Positions 1 to 6,562 of a DNA stretch of 15,168 nt are shown piece after piece. The stretch covers positions 1-15,168 of the forward strand of contig CALHGI010000398.1 in assembly GCA_938029995.1 (NCBI GenBank). The letters run 5' to 3'. Position numbers and translations under genes: made by a program. How positions within the stretch are numbered: position 1 is the stretch's first letter; the number at the start of each line of letters is the position of its first letter. The notes under the pieces were generated by a model, which had not been told where the DNA came from, searched no databases, and was given only the letters and a program-made list of their open reading frames with translations. Source of the stretch: an uncultured cyanobacterium. Its GTDB lineage: Bacteria > Cyanobacteriota > Cyanobacteriia > Phormidesmidales > Phormidesmidaceae.

Positions 1-1
1 C

Positions 2-1255
2 GAGACCCTGGAATATCGGGTGACTGCGGGTGATGTGGCCGCTAAAACTGGATTGAATATTAGCCAGGCGGAAGCGGGGGTACTGGCCCTGGCGTCTGCT
101 ACCCAGGCCCATCTACAGGTGGCGGAGACGGGGGATGTGGCCTATGAATTTCCTCGACAGTTTCGGGCCACCCTGCGCAATAAGTATTGGCAGCTGCGCT
201 GGCAGGCGATTTGGGCCAAAATCTGGGCGGTGCTGTTTTATCTGATTCGGATTTCCTTTGGCATCATGCTGATTGCGGCGGTGGTGCTGGTGTTTGTGGC
301 GATCATTGCCATCCAGATTGGCATGCAGTCCCAGCGGGACAATGATAATGGTGGTAGCTATGGCGGCGGCGGTAGCTATGGCGGCGGCTTTAATCCCTGG
401 CTGTGGATCGGTCGCGATTGGTTTTATTGGTTTAGCTATGGGCCAAAGCGTCGTTACGACCGCTATGGCTATACAGGTGGAGGACGAGATCGCAACAGTC
501 ATGATTTAAACCTGTTGGAGGCAATCTTTTCGTTCTTGTTTGGTGATGGTGATCCCAATAAGAATTTGGATGAACGTCGGTGGGGTGCGATCGCAACCGT
601 GATCCGCAACAACCAAGGAGCAGTCTCGGCCGAGCAATTGGCCCCCTACCTAGACAATGCCAACCTCAACGACGACCTCGAAGACTACGTTATTCCGGCC
701 CTAAGCCAATTTAACGGACGCCCCAAAGTCAGCCCCCAGGGCGATTTGGTCTACTACTTCCCCGAGCTGCAGGTCACCACCAAAAACTACAAGCCCCAAT
801 CCGTTCCCGCATTCCTCAAGGAAACCAAGCGCCGCTTTACCAGTGCGGCGTCGGACCAAGTGGCCATTGCCATTGGCCTTGGCACCTTGCTCGTGGTGGG
901 TTCCCTCTATCTCGGGTTTATCGCCGCTGGCTGGACAACGGGCTTTATCGGCCTTATCTATTCCCTGTGCGACATATTCCTGGCCTACGGCATTGCCTTT
1001 CTGGGCATTCCCGCCGTCCGCTATTTCTTAATGCAGCGCCAAAACCAAAAAATCGAATCCCGCAATAGTCAGCGCCAGGGACTGGTGGGTAAGACCGTCC
1101 AACGCAAACTGGACTACGCCAAACAGTTCGCCATCCAAACCATCGTCGGCAAAGACAACCTGGCCTACACCACCGAAACCGACCTGATCGACCAAGAAAT
1201 CGCCAACCGCGACAAAATCGACGAAGAATGGCGACGCCGCCTGGAATCGTCCTAG
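2..1255 (+). CDS. Membrane protein with two winged-helix-like segments, plastid At5g03900-like (5' partial)
   Basis: The reading frame is open from the window edge; a GTG at 20 is internal, because upstream codons read ETLEYR and continue the first domain. The true start lies outside. Counting from that GTG codon, residues 1-50 form a winged-helix-like segment ending GDVAYEFP, about 69-100 form a membrane segment, 111-155 are rich in Gly, Tyr and Trp, and FSFLFGDGDPN lies at 170-180. A second winged-helix-like segment at 190-250 ends GDLVYYFP, followed by two hydrophobic segments at 281-302 and 305-338. The tail has IESRNSQR and VGKDNLAYTTETD. From memory, this order and the GDGDPN, LAPYLD and late motifs match a plant plastid family labelled iron-sulfur cluster biosynthesis (At5g03900). 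That label is weak, so no reaction is claimed. It converges on the next gene with a 19-base gap. Confident as a gene, uncertain in function. Confidence 0.85.
   Translation, partial: ETLEYRVTAGDVAAKTGLNISQAEAGVLALASATQAHLQVAETGDVAYEFPRQFRATLRNKYWQLRWQAIWAKIWAVLFYLIRISFGIMLIAAVVLVFVAIIAIQIGMQSQRDNDNGGSYGGGGSYGGGFNPWLWIGRDWFYWFSYGPKRRYDRYGYTGGGRDRNSHDLNLLEAIFSFLFGDGDPNKNLDERRWGAIATVIRNNQGAVSAEQLAPYLDNANLNDDLEDYVIPALSQFNGRPKVSPQGDLVYYFPELQVTTKNYKPQSVPAFLKETKRRFTSAASDQVAIAIGLGTLLVVGSLYLGFIAAGWTTGFIGLIYSLCDIFLAYGIAFLGIPAVRYFLMQRQNQKIESRNSQRQGLVGKTVQRKLDYAKQFAIQTIVGKDNLAYTTETDLIDQEIANRDKIDEEWRRRLESS
353..388 (+). repeat. Perfect 18-bp tandem repeat, two copies, inside a coding region
   Basis: GGTAGCTATGGCGGCGGC occurs twice back to back (353-370 and 371-388). 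It is in frame and encodes GSYGGG twice in the Gly-rich linker after the first membrane segment of the upstream gene. Copy number changes by slippage would keep the frame. Confidence 0.9.
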
Positions 1256-1274
1256 GGCAACGGCGGCCAGCCCC

Positions 1275-1658
1275 CTAGTTACCCAAAATATTAATCAAGG
1301 CTCCGGCTGCGCCCCCTTGAATGGCATTTTCCCATAAGGAATCATCATTCAAAATCGTTCCCACCACTGCCGTTGTGGCAGCACCAATGGCGGCGTCCTC
1401 CACGACGCTGGACTCGTCACCCCCAATGACATCCACCGCTGCCGCTGCCGCCGCACCCCCAATGGCATCATCCAGGTCCAACCCATCCCCCAACACTGCA
1501 CCGGTAACCACACTAGCCCCTGCCCCAATGCCAATGTTTTCCAGGCCAAGGTTATCCAACTGGGCCGAGCTGGGGGTGGCCATAACGGAGCCTAAAGCCA
1601 AGGTGGCTAGGCCAGCAGTGAGAACGACATTACGTGCTGAAGTAAGGGCTGATTTCAT
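1275..1658 (-). CDS. Small exported Gly/Ala-rich repeat protein (127 aa)
   Basis: I do not recognise a named family. Residues 1-33 look like a Sec signal peptide: basic start (MKSALTSARN), hydrophobic core, and a cleavage site after SSA before QLDN. The mature 94 residues are Gly, Ala, Val, Ile and Asp rich and contain a roughly 47-residue duplication: residues 39-85 align with 86-127, for instance LENIGIGAGASVVTGAVLGD with VEDAAIGAATTAVVGTILND. Each unit splits again into two halves of about 23 residues. The pattern resembles glycine-zipper sequences that pack in membranes or oligomerise, but that is inference. An AGGAG lies nine bases before the ATG and fixes the start. A hairpin at 1688-1709 sits just upstream in the leader. 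No cysteine is present, so it is not a lipoprotein. Confidence 0.8.
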   Translation of the reverse strand: MKSALTSARNVVLTAGLATLALGSVMATPSSAQLDNLGLENIGIGAGASVVTGAVLGDGLDLDDAIGGAAAAAAVDVIGGDESSVVEDAAIGAATTAVVGTILNDDSLWENAIQGGAAGALINILGN

Positions 1659-1687
1659 GGTTAGAGTCTCCTGGACGGAAACGGATT

Positions 1688-1709
1688 AACGATTGGTTTT
1701 ACCATCGTT
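1688..1709 (-). promoter_or_regulatory. Leader hairpin upstream of the small exported repeat protein
   Basis: AACGATTGGT pairs with ACCATCGTT across a three-base loop, giving nine base pairs with one bulged base. It lies about 30 bases before the ATG at 1658 and ends about 17 bases before the AGGAG ribosome binding site, so it would be in the 5' untranslated region. Whether it is transcribed or regulates translation cannot be seen here. Confidence 0.35.
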
Positions 1710-1814
1710 GCTGGGGGTGATAGGGCCCTAGGGCAGCCATGAATCTGCCATAAGAGATCTTGAGAATTCTCTGAATTATTGTGGTGTTTTGGATCACGGG
1801 CGAGGGCTGACTGC

Positions 1815-2681
1815 CTAGTTTTCCTTACGCACCAAAGGATTTACCAAGTCATTTAACCCTTCCCCAATCAGGGAGAGGCCCGTCACCATGCCCGTAATGG
1901 CCAATCCAGGGAAGAGGGCGGTCCACCAAATGCCCGTTGGCAGGGCATCCAATGCCTGCCGTAGGGAGCTGCCCCATTCGGGCACTTCATCCGGCAGCCC
2001 CAAGCCAAGGAAACCCAGACCGCCCAAAATTAAGACCGCATCCGCCGTATTGAGGGTGAACAGCACCGGCACACTCTGCACCACATTCAAAAATAGATAT
2101 CGAGACAACACCGCCCAGGTGGAGGCCCCCATGGCTTGGGCCGCTTCCACAAACAGCTCTGTTTTCAGGCTTACCGTATGGTTGCGCACCACTCGGTAAT
2201 ACTGGGGCACATAGGCAATGCTCAGTGCCGCTGCCGCATTCACCACCCCTTTGCCCAAAATAAAGGCCAGGGTGACGGCCAAGAGAAGGACCGGCAGGGT
2301 ATAGATGGTATCCATAAAGAACAGCAGTGCCCGGTCCAATTTGCCACCCAGGTAGCCGCTGACCATGCCCAGGGGCACCCCCACCACCACACTCATGGCC
2401 GTTGCCAGTAGCACCACCTGCCATGCCGCCCGCGCCCCAAATAAGGTGCGGGAAAAGACGTCATAGCCCTGGCGGCTGGTACCAAACCAATATTTGCCAG
2501 AGGGGGGCACATGGACCGGATTTTCTAAGGTCACCAGTGGGTCTTGGATCCAGCCCCAGCTCTGGAATAGGGGCGCGCACAACGCAATCAACACAAACAG
2601 AAGGGTAATGGCAATGCCCATCCACATCAGTGTTTTAGAAATAGTCCAGCGCCGCACCCGCAGAGTGTCTGCCATAGCCAT
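1815..2681 (-). CDS. ABC transporter permease, peptide/nickel type (OppC/DppC-like)
   Basis: Inner-membrane permease of the binding-protein-dependent transport superfamily, the second (C-type) subunit of dipeptide, oligopeptide or nickel importers. Visible features: N-terminal membrane segment at about 17-39, the family motif FGTSRQGYDVFSR at 66-78 (usual form FGTDxxGRDVFSR), further hydrophobic segments at about 87-108, 118-142, 147-160, 200-227 and 250-275, and the ATPase-contacting EAA loop EAAQAMGASTWAVLSRYLF at 179-197. The length, 288 residues, is normal. Two ATGs are possible (2681 and 2675); neither has a clear ribosome binding site. No B-type permease, ATPase or binding protein lies beside it in this window, so it may work with subunits encoded elsewhere. 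The substrate cannot be assigned. Confidence 0.9.
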   Translation of the reverse strand: MAMADTLRVRRWTISKTLMWMGIAITLLFVLIALCAPLFQSWGWIQDPLVTLENPVHVPPSGKYWFGTSRQGYDVFSRTLFGARAAWQVVLLATAMSVVVGVPLGMVSGYLGGKLDRALLFFMDTIYTLPVLLLAVTLAFILGKGVVNAAAALSIAYVPQYYRVVRNHTVSLKTELFVEAAQAMGASTWAVLSRYLFLNVVQSVPVLFTLNTADAVLILGGLGFLGLGLPDEVPEWGSSLRQALDALPTGIWWTALFPGLAITGMVTGLSLIGEGLNDLVNPLVRKEN

Positions 2682-2770
2682 GAGAGAGAATTAAAGTTAG
2701 GCTCCATTGTCTAATGGCAAGGGCCAATGGGAAAGCCAAATATTACAGCTTTGCGCCCATCGCCTCCAAT

Positions 2771-2806
2771 CCCTGTAGGGGTACAGCATGCTGTACCCCT
2801 ACAGGG
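2771..2806. repeat. Perfect 36-bp palindrome, probable dispersed cyanobacterial repeat
   Basis: The half-site CCCTGTAGGGGTACAGCA is followed directly by its exact reverse complement, with centre at 2788/2789 (GCATGC). It starts seven bases past the stop codon of the HAD phosphatase gene on the minus strand and lies upstream of the ABC permease. There is no T-tract on either side, so it is not a standard intrinsic terminator, though an RNA hairpin could end transcription or protect a 3' end. GTAGGGG...CCCCTAC palindromes centred on GCATGC are, from memory, abundant dispersed repeats in many filamentous cyanobacteria. Confidence 0.8.
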
Positions 2807-2812
2807 TTGCCC

Positions 2813-3598
2813 CTAGGGAGTATTCATGGATAACAGCGCCTCAGCGAGTTCCCGAAACCCTTCCCCTTCCTCTGCTTGGGTCACAAACGCAGGGTGATGG
2901 GCTAAGGCATCTAGATAATGGCGCACATTGGCCACTCCCACCGAATGGGGAAACTGGGCCGGGTCAAACATGCTTTCGTCGTTGGGGCTGTCGCCAACGG
3001 TGAGGACTTGGTGGTGTTCCAAGTCTGGGAACTGCTGACGAATCACCTGGGCCAGGCCACTGGCCTTATCCTGGGGGAGTGGTTTGATGTGGCATTGGAC
3101 GGTGCTGTAGGTAAAGCCCCAGCCATGTTCATGGCAGTTGTCGGTCATCCACCGCAGATCCTCCCCACTTAACCCAGTTACCTCAAAAGTCCAATCGGTC
3201 AGCCGGAAGGCATTGTCGCTGGACTCCTTGAGCTGGGGATATTTTTGCCGTAATCGCTCAAATTGTTGTAGTAGCAACTGTCGGTGGTTAGGGTCCAGGG
3301 GCTGGAGAAAGGTGGGGTACCGGTGCTCTTTGGTGAAGTAGAGGCCACCGTTTTCTGCGATCGCAAGCACCACCGGCAAATAGTGCAGGAGTCCATGGAC
3401 CCAGCCCGCCGATCGGCCCGTGGTAATCAACACCGGCATGGCCGCATCCCGAAGCTGTTCCAAGGTGACCAATAGGGCATCCTTAAACTCATCGGCCTGG
3501 GTCAGGGTGCCATCCATATCCGTCGCCACCAAACGAATCTGGGCCAATGCTTGACCACAGTGCTCCGTGGTTAGGGCCTGTAAACGATTGTCTGCCAT
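2813..3598 (-). CDS. HAD-superfamily IIB hydrolase, sugar-phosphatase type
   Basis: A 261-residue HAD-type phosphatase. The four catalytic motifs are present: motif I DMDGT at 27-31 (nucleophile Asp27, acid/base Asp29), motif II TTGRS at 59-63, motif III Lys178, and motif IV GDSPND at 202-207. The large insert between motifs II and III is the IIB cap domain found in sucrose-phosphate, mannosyl- and glucosyl-3-phosphoglycerate phosphatases and Cof-type proteins. The ATG at 3598 is chosen; an in-frame GTG at 3610 would add four residues and neither has a strong ribosome binding site. It is transcribed away from the M15 peptidase gene. Because GpgS is encoded about 3 kb away, a glucosyl-3-phosphoglycerate phosphatase role is possible, but the substrate is not readable from sequence. 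Residues 1-22 precede the catalytic core and carry no recognised motif. Confidence 0.85.
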   Translation of the reverse strand: MADNRLQALTTEHCGQALAQIRLVATDMDGTLTQADEFKDALLVTLEQLRDAAMPVLITTGRSAGWVHGLLHYLPVVLAIAENGGLYFTKEHRYPTFLQPLDPNHRQLLLQQFERLRQKYPQLKESSDNAFRLTDWTFEVTGLSGEDLRWMTDNCHEHGWGFTYSTVQCHIKPLPQDKASGLAQVIRQQFPDLEHHQVLTVGDSPNDESMFDPAQFPHSVGVANVRHYLDALAHHPAFVTQAEEGEGFRELAEALLSMNTP

Positions 3599-3885
3599 TA
3601 CTTTTTCCACCGTTGCTGATTTAAGGCATGCTCCGATCGGGGGATGATTCAGACAATCAGGACTTTCCAGATGGAACCATCCCCAGGATCAGCCGCGCCC
3701 CGTTTAAGTACACCTATTGCCAGGGCTATCGTGACAGACAAGCACTAGATTTTGATTAAGGAATTCACCTGATCTGAAGAAACTGATATACGTTAGAGGC
3801 CAGTTCTTGACATTTCTGGCAGAATTGGCACAGATCGCTTCAGCCCTCCATTTATCCGCTCATCCGGATTAAATTGAGCTGATAA

Positions 3886-3909
3886 CTTGTACAGATCCTT
3901 GTACAGATC
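3886..3909 (+). promoter_or_regulatory. 12-bp tandem direct repeat, candidate operator
   Basis: CTTGTACAGATC occurs twice without a gap (3886-3897, 3898-3909), followed by a further partial copy ACAGAT at 3910-3915. Each unit contains the self-complementary TGTACA. With the TATAAT at 3935-3940 as -10, the repeats fall at roughly -61 to -38, where an activator would replace a missing -35 element. It does not fit the NtcA, LexA or RpaB/HLR1 spacing. Confidence 0.5.
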
Positions 3910-3934
3910 ACAGATGCAATGGGTAAAGACGTCC

Positions 3935-3940
3935 TATAAT
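3935..3940 (+). promoter_or_regulatory. Consensus -10 box for the M15 peptidase gene
   Basis: TATAAT in full match, about 77 bases before the chosen ATG at 4017. No -35 hexamer is found 16-18 bases upstream, which suggests activator dependence; the tandem repeat at 3886-3909 is suitably placed. Expected transcription start is near 3947. Confidence 0.45.
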
Positions 3941-4016
3941 CAGGCCTTTCCCATCGTCAACGTCAATGCCGTCCAGGGAAAACCCATCAAGATCAGTAAT
4001 CGTAGTCCAGTTAACC

Positions 4017-5678
4017 ATGGCAGAACTCGTCCCCGATCAGCGTAACTATTACTATCTTCTAGAGTCTGAACGAGCTGGAATCCATAAACCGATTCTGGCG
4101 GGCCTCTATACAGTGCACCAGGCACCCCGATTAATGGACGGTGAGACGGGCCTGGGGATTGCTGCGGCCAATAGGGTACCCGTGGACCGGGTCAATACAT
4201 TTCCCGAACAGGTACAGTACGCCGCCAATACGCTACGGAGCTTGACCAGCACCCTAACAACGAGTGGCTGGGGGGGAAGCGACCTATGGGATGCCGCCAA
4301 GGGACGCTATAGCGATCGCTTTATTGAGCGCATTGCCGAAGGGTATATGCCGTCCGGGTCCGAGGCCAACTCCGCCCGCCTAGAAAGCTGTAACGCAGAA
4401 AAACTGTTAGCGGCCTATCTCGAAGATATTAACTATGACTACGGGGCCCAAGAGCTGCCCCATAACCTGGCCGACCTAGACGATGAACTGCTGGCCCTGG
4501 CCGACCGCATTGCCCCCAACTATGGCCGCCTAGACTTCCAACGAGAAGCCCTGCTGGAAGTGGCCCGGATCTGGCGCAAGCTAGACACCCACCCCAGCAC
4601 CATCAAGGCGATGAATGTCTCCATCACCAATGATGTAGTGGACGAGGTCGCCCTGGATAAGGCACTGACTGACTTTATGCGGCAAGTCTCCCGGTTTTAC
4701 TCCGGGTATCCTCACCAGCGCGAAGCCCTCCTGCGGCTGACCCAGCTATGGAAACAGCTGGACTCCCGCGAAGAGGCCATTGATTGGCTGAAAACCAATG
4801 ATCCACGGGCTGCGGAAACCAACCTCAAAATTGTAGATCCCGCCCTGATTGCCTTTGTCCAACGCATTCCTGACAATTACAAAGGGGATGGCTATCAACG
4901 ATTTGCCCTCACCGAAGCCTACCGCATGTGGAAGGGGCTGGACTCACGCCCCACCGCCCTCAGCGAGCTGGGAGCCACCCCCCAGTTCCTGCGCACCAAT
5001 AAGAACAACCCAACGGCCCTGGCCGCTGCAGCGAAGGCGGTGGATCAATCCCTGATCACGTTTATCGAAGAGATCCCCAAGGTCTATAAAGAAATCGAAG
5101 AGCAGCGAGAAGCCCTCATTCGTCTCGTACAAATCTGGCGCAAGCTCGATCGACGCATCGATGCGATCCAGTCCCTGTTTGATGATGTGCGCAGCATGAC
5201 CCGCGCCAATCGCGATTCCATCGACGCCGCACCAGCCCCCAAGCCCATTCCGCTGCCTCCCCGTCCGACCCGTTGGACGCCTTACAACATTCAGCTGGGG
5301 GCCTCCATTATCGTGAATGGTAATTTCACCTGGGCAGAAGCTACCCGAGGGGGCACCCGTATGCCTCCCAACCAGGCTACGGTGGATGGCATGGTGCGAA
5401 TTGCTACATTGGCTCAACAGGCTCGCGATCGCATTGGCCGCTCTTTTCACATTACGAGCTGGTATCGCCCCGCTGACATCAATCGCCAGGTGGGCGGGGC
5501 CTCCAACAGCCGCCACATTGTCGGTGACGCCATCGACTTTTATGTGGAGGGTCTTTCCGGAGATCAGATCTACTGGGCGCTTGATCCCTGGTGGCCTGGC
5601 GGGTTAGGACGTTATACTAGTTTCCCTAGTCTGAGTCATTTAGATGCTCGGGGATATCGCGCACGCTGGCGTCACTAA
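4017..5678 (+). CDS. Peptidase M15-type protein with four N-terminal helical repeats
   Basis: A 553-residue protein. Residues 1-140 form a conserved cyanobacterial head (LVPDQRNYYYLLESERAGIH, GETGLGIAAANR). Four similar helical units of about 45 residues follow at 155-199, 214-258, 274-318 and 343-387, each with the pattern D-x-x-L-x-x-(F/L)...Y...QR-x-AL...W-(R/K)-x-LD. A Pro-rich linker (about 405-418) leads to a C-terminal M15_3-like domain with SWYRP, SNSRHIVGDAIDF and SHLDAR; likely zinc ligands are His500, Asp507 and His541. The family cleaves peptidoglycan peptides, typically D-Ala bonds, so cell-wall action is likely, yet no signal peptide is seen. An upstream in-frame ATG at 3966 would add 17 residues; MAELVPDQ is preferred because it matches remembered relatives. 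Neither start has a ribosome binding site. A conserved membrane protein gene follows after 122 bases. Confidence 0.85.
   Translation: MAELVPDQRNYYYLLESERAGIHKPILAGLYTVHQAPRLMDGETGLGIAAANRVPVDRVNTFPEQVQYAANTLRSLTSTLTTSGWGGSDLWDAAKGRYSDRFIERIAEGYMPSGSEANSARLESCNAEKLLAAYLEDINYDYGAQELPHNLADLDDELLALADRIAPNYGRLDFQREALLEVARIWRKLDTHPSTIKAMNVSITNDVVDEVALDKALTDFMRQVSRFYSGYPHQREALLRLTQLWKQLDSREEAIDWLKTNDPRAAETNLKIVDPALIAFVQRIPDNYKGDGYQRFALTEAYRMWKGLDSRPTALSELGATPQFLRTNKNNPTALAAAAKAVDQSLITFIEEIPKVYKEIEEQREALIRLVQIWRKLDRRIDAIQSLFDDVRSMTRANRDSIDAAPAPKPIPLPPRPTRWTPYNIQLGASIIVNGNFTWAEATRGGTRMPPNQATVDGMVRIATLAQQARDRIGRSFHITSWYRPADINRQVGGASNSRHIVGDAIDFYVEGLSGDQIYWALDPWWPGGLGRYTSFPSLSHLDARGYRARWRH
4479..5177 (+). 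repeat. Four diverged coding repeats in the M15 peptidase gene
   Basis: Units at 4479-4613, 4656-4790, 4836-4970 and 5043-5177 each encode a 45-residue helical module. Shared residues are the leading Asp, the QRxAL core (QREALLEVARIWRKLD, QREALLRLTQLWKQLD, QRFALTEAYRMWKGLD, QREALIRLVQIWRKLD) and a closing Ala-Ile/Leu stretch. Starts are spaced 59, 60 and 69 codons apart. Similarity is at protein level; the DNA copies have diverged. Confidence 0.85.
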
Positions 5679-5690
5679 TTGCACCTAGCT

Positions 5691-5715
5691 CTATGAAAAA
5701 TTCACATAGGTTTTA
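5691..5715 (+). terminator. Possible weak terminator after the peptidase gene
   Basis: CTATG and CATAG form a five-pair stem around a nine-base A-rich loop, followed by GTTTTAT. The stem is short, so transcription may well continue into the gene at 5801. Confidence 0.25.
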
Positions 5716-5770
5716 TACAGCTTTAGATATATCCTCTTAGTCCGGAAACCACCCTCCAGGGCATGCTAAA

Positions 5771-5776
5771 TATAAT
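5771..5776 (+). promoter_or_regulatory. Candidate -10 box for the 5801 gene
   Basis: TATAAT in full match, 25 bases before the ATG at 5801. The hexamer 17 bases upstream (ACCACC) is not a -35 box, so this is a half-promoter call only. Confidence 0.35.
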
Positions 5777-5800
5777 CGGATAGCACCAACCGCCTTAGCT

Positions 5801-6553
5801 ATGTCTAATCCTGTTATTGAGCTCAATCCCCTGGTGGCACAGACACCAACCCCTGTGGCTCAGCCTAAAAACCCATGGATGTATACATCGATCGGGCTGG
5901 CGATGCTTTTACTGATTTTGGGTGTTCTTTCCCAGGTGCAATTTGCGCGAGTGCGCAAAAAGCTGAAGTTTGAAGCCTATAAAAATAGAGAATTACATAA
6001 ACGGGTAAAGCTAGCGCTGACCACCATCAGCAAGATGGAGAAGAACCCCGACCTGGTTCATTCCCGTGATTTCAACCTGGACTACCTCAGGATGCGCATG
6101 GAAGAAAAGCACTTCCATGCATCCGTGGTCAATCAGCTTAAGGTCAAGGTTAAGCAGCGGGTAACCCTGGCCCTGCGTCCCCAGCCCACCCAGCAAGGGG
6201 TGGTGGGCATCGCCTCGGGCAAACCTCGGGCGGTGGACCAAATCTTTGACGTGGAATATCAGACCGTCCAAGATTCGCAAACGAAAAAACGGGTACTTTT
6301 CCGCATCCAAATTAAGCTGGTCAAACTCCCAACCCAACCCACCTCCATTACGGTCCAAGAAATTATTGACTGCATTGAGAATTTCTTGAGCCCAGAACGG
6401 GACGAAAAATTTTGGCAGCCCACACTCCTGGGGCGTTTAGCCACCATGCAGTGGGATCAAAAGGCCAAACCCACCCCATTACTGGTCTTAGAACAAACCA
6501 GCGAAGGGGTGAATGTGACCTTCCGCAGCACGACAAATCGAGTCGCCCTTTAA
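5801..6553 (+). CDS. Conserved cyanobacterial single-pass membrane protein, function unknown
   Basis: A 250-residue protein. Residues 1-25 are Pro and polar rich, 26-45 are one hydrophobic membrane segment (WMYTSIGLAMLLLILGVLSQ), and 47-80 are strongly basic and probably helical (RVRKKLKFEAYKNRELHKRVK), so the C-terminal domain should be cytoplasmic by the positive-inside rule. The conserved body includes SRDFNLDYLRMRMEEKHFH, VLFRIQIKLVKLPTQPTS, ENFLSP and DQKAKPTPLLVLEQTSEGVNVTF. I recall closely similar proteins in many cyanobacteria, none with a known role, and no catalytic motif is evident. It follows the M15 peptidase on the same strand after 122 bases that carry a TATAAT, so it may be transcribed separately. 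A strong hairpin follows the stop codon. Confidence 0.85.
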   Translation: MSNPVIELNPLVAQTPTPVAQPKNPWMYTSIGLAMLLLILGVLSQVQFARVRKKLKFEAYKNRELHKRVKLALTTISKMEKNPDLVHSRDFNLDYLRMRMEEKHFHASVVNQLKVKVKQRVTLALRPQPTQQGVVGIASGKPRAVDQIFDVEYQTVQDSQTKKRVLFRIQIKLVKLPTQPTSITVQEIIDCIENFLSPERDEKFWQPTLLGRLATMQWDQKAKPTPLLVLEQTSEGVNVTFRSTTNRVAL

Positions 6554-6562
6554 GGCTTGCAG

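Larger units (their letters stand above)
3599..4016. other. Intergenic region between divergent genes
   Basis: About 420 bases with no convincing gene. It holds a possible stem at 3640-3684 (GGGGATGATTC against GAACCATCCCC, one mismatch, 23-base loop), a small palindrome TTCCAgaTGGAA at 3665-3676, an isolated TTGACA at 3807-3812 with no good -10 partner, the 12-bp tandem repeat at 3886-3909 and TATAAT at 3935-3940. Both flanking genes must be transcribed from here. Confidence 0.6.

Noticed and set aside
1321..1689. Plus-strand open frame of 122 codons
   Set aside because: It is antisense to the exported repeat protein, Ser/Pro/Ala rich, and has no ribosome binding site; the minus-strand gene has a signal peptide, repeats and AGGAG.
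1721..1734. Overlapping ten-base palindromes TAGGGCCCTA and GCCCTAGGGC
   Set aside because: Short and GC-rich; no position relative to a promoter makes them meaningful.
1987..2424. Minus-strand frame of 145 codons overlapping the ABC permease
   Set aside because: Same-strand frame shadow of the permease, with no homology pattern and a Gly-rich composition produced by the other frame.
3640..3684. Terminator or riboswitch between the divergent genes
   Set aside because: The stem is long-looped with a mismatch, no gene ends here, and no riboswitch core was recognised; listed only inside the intergenic entry.
3886..3909. NtcA, LexA or HLR1 site
   Set aside because: NtcA needs GTA-N8-TAC, cyanobacterial LexA boxes use a different spacing of GTAC halves, and HLR1 needs TTACA half-sites at a 10-base period; none fits the 12-base repeat.
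4944..5516. Minus-strand frame of 190 codons
   Set aside because: It is antisense to the M15 peptidase, whose repeats and zinc motifs are clearly coding.
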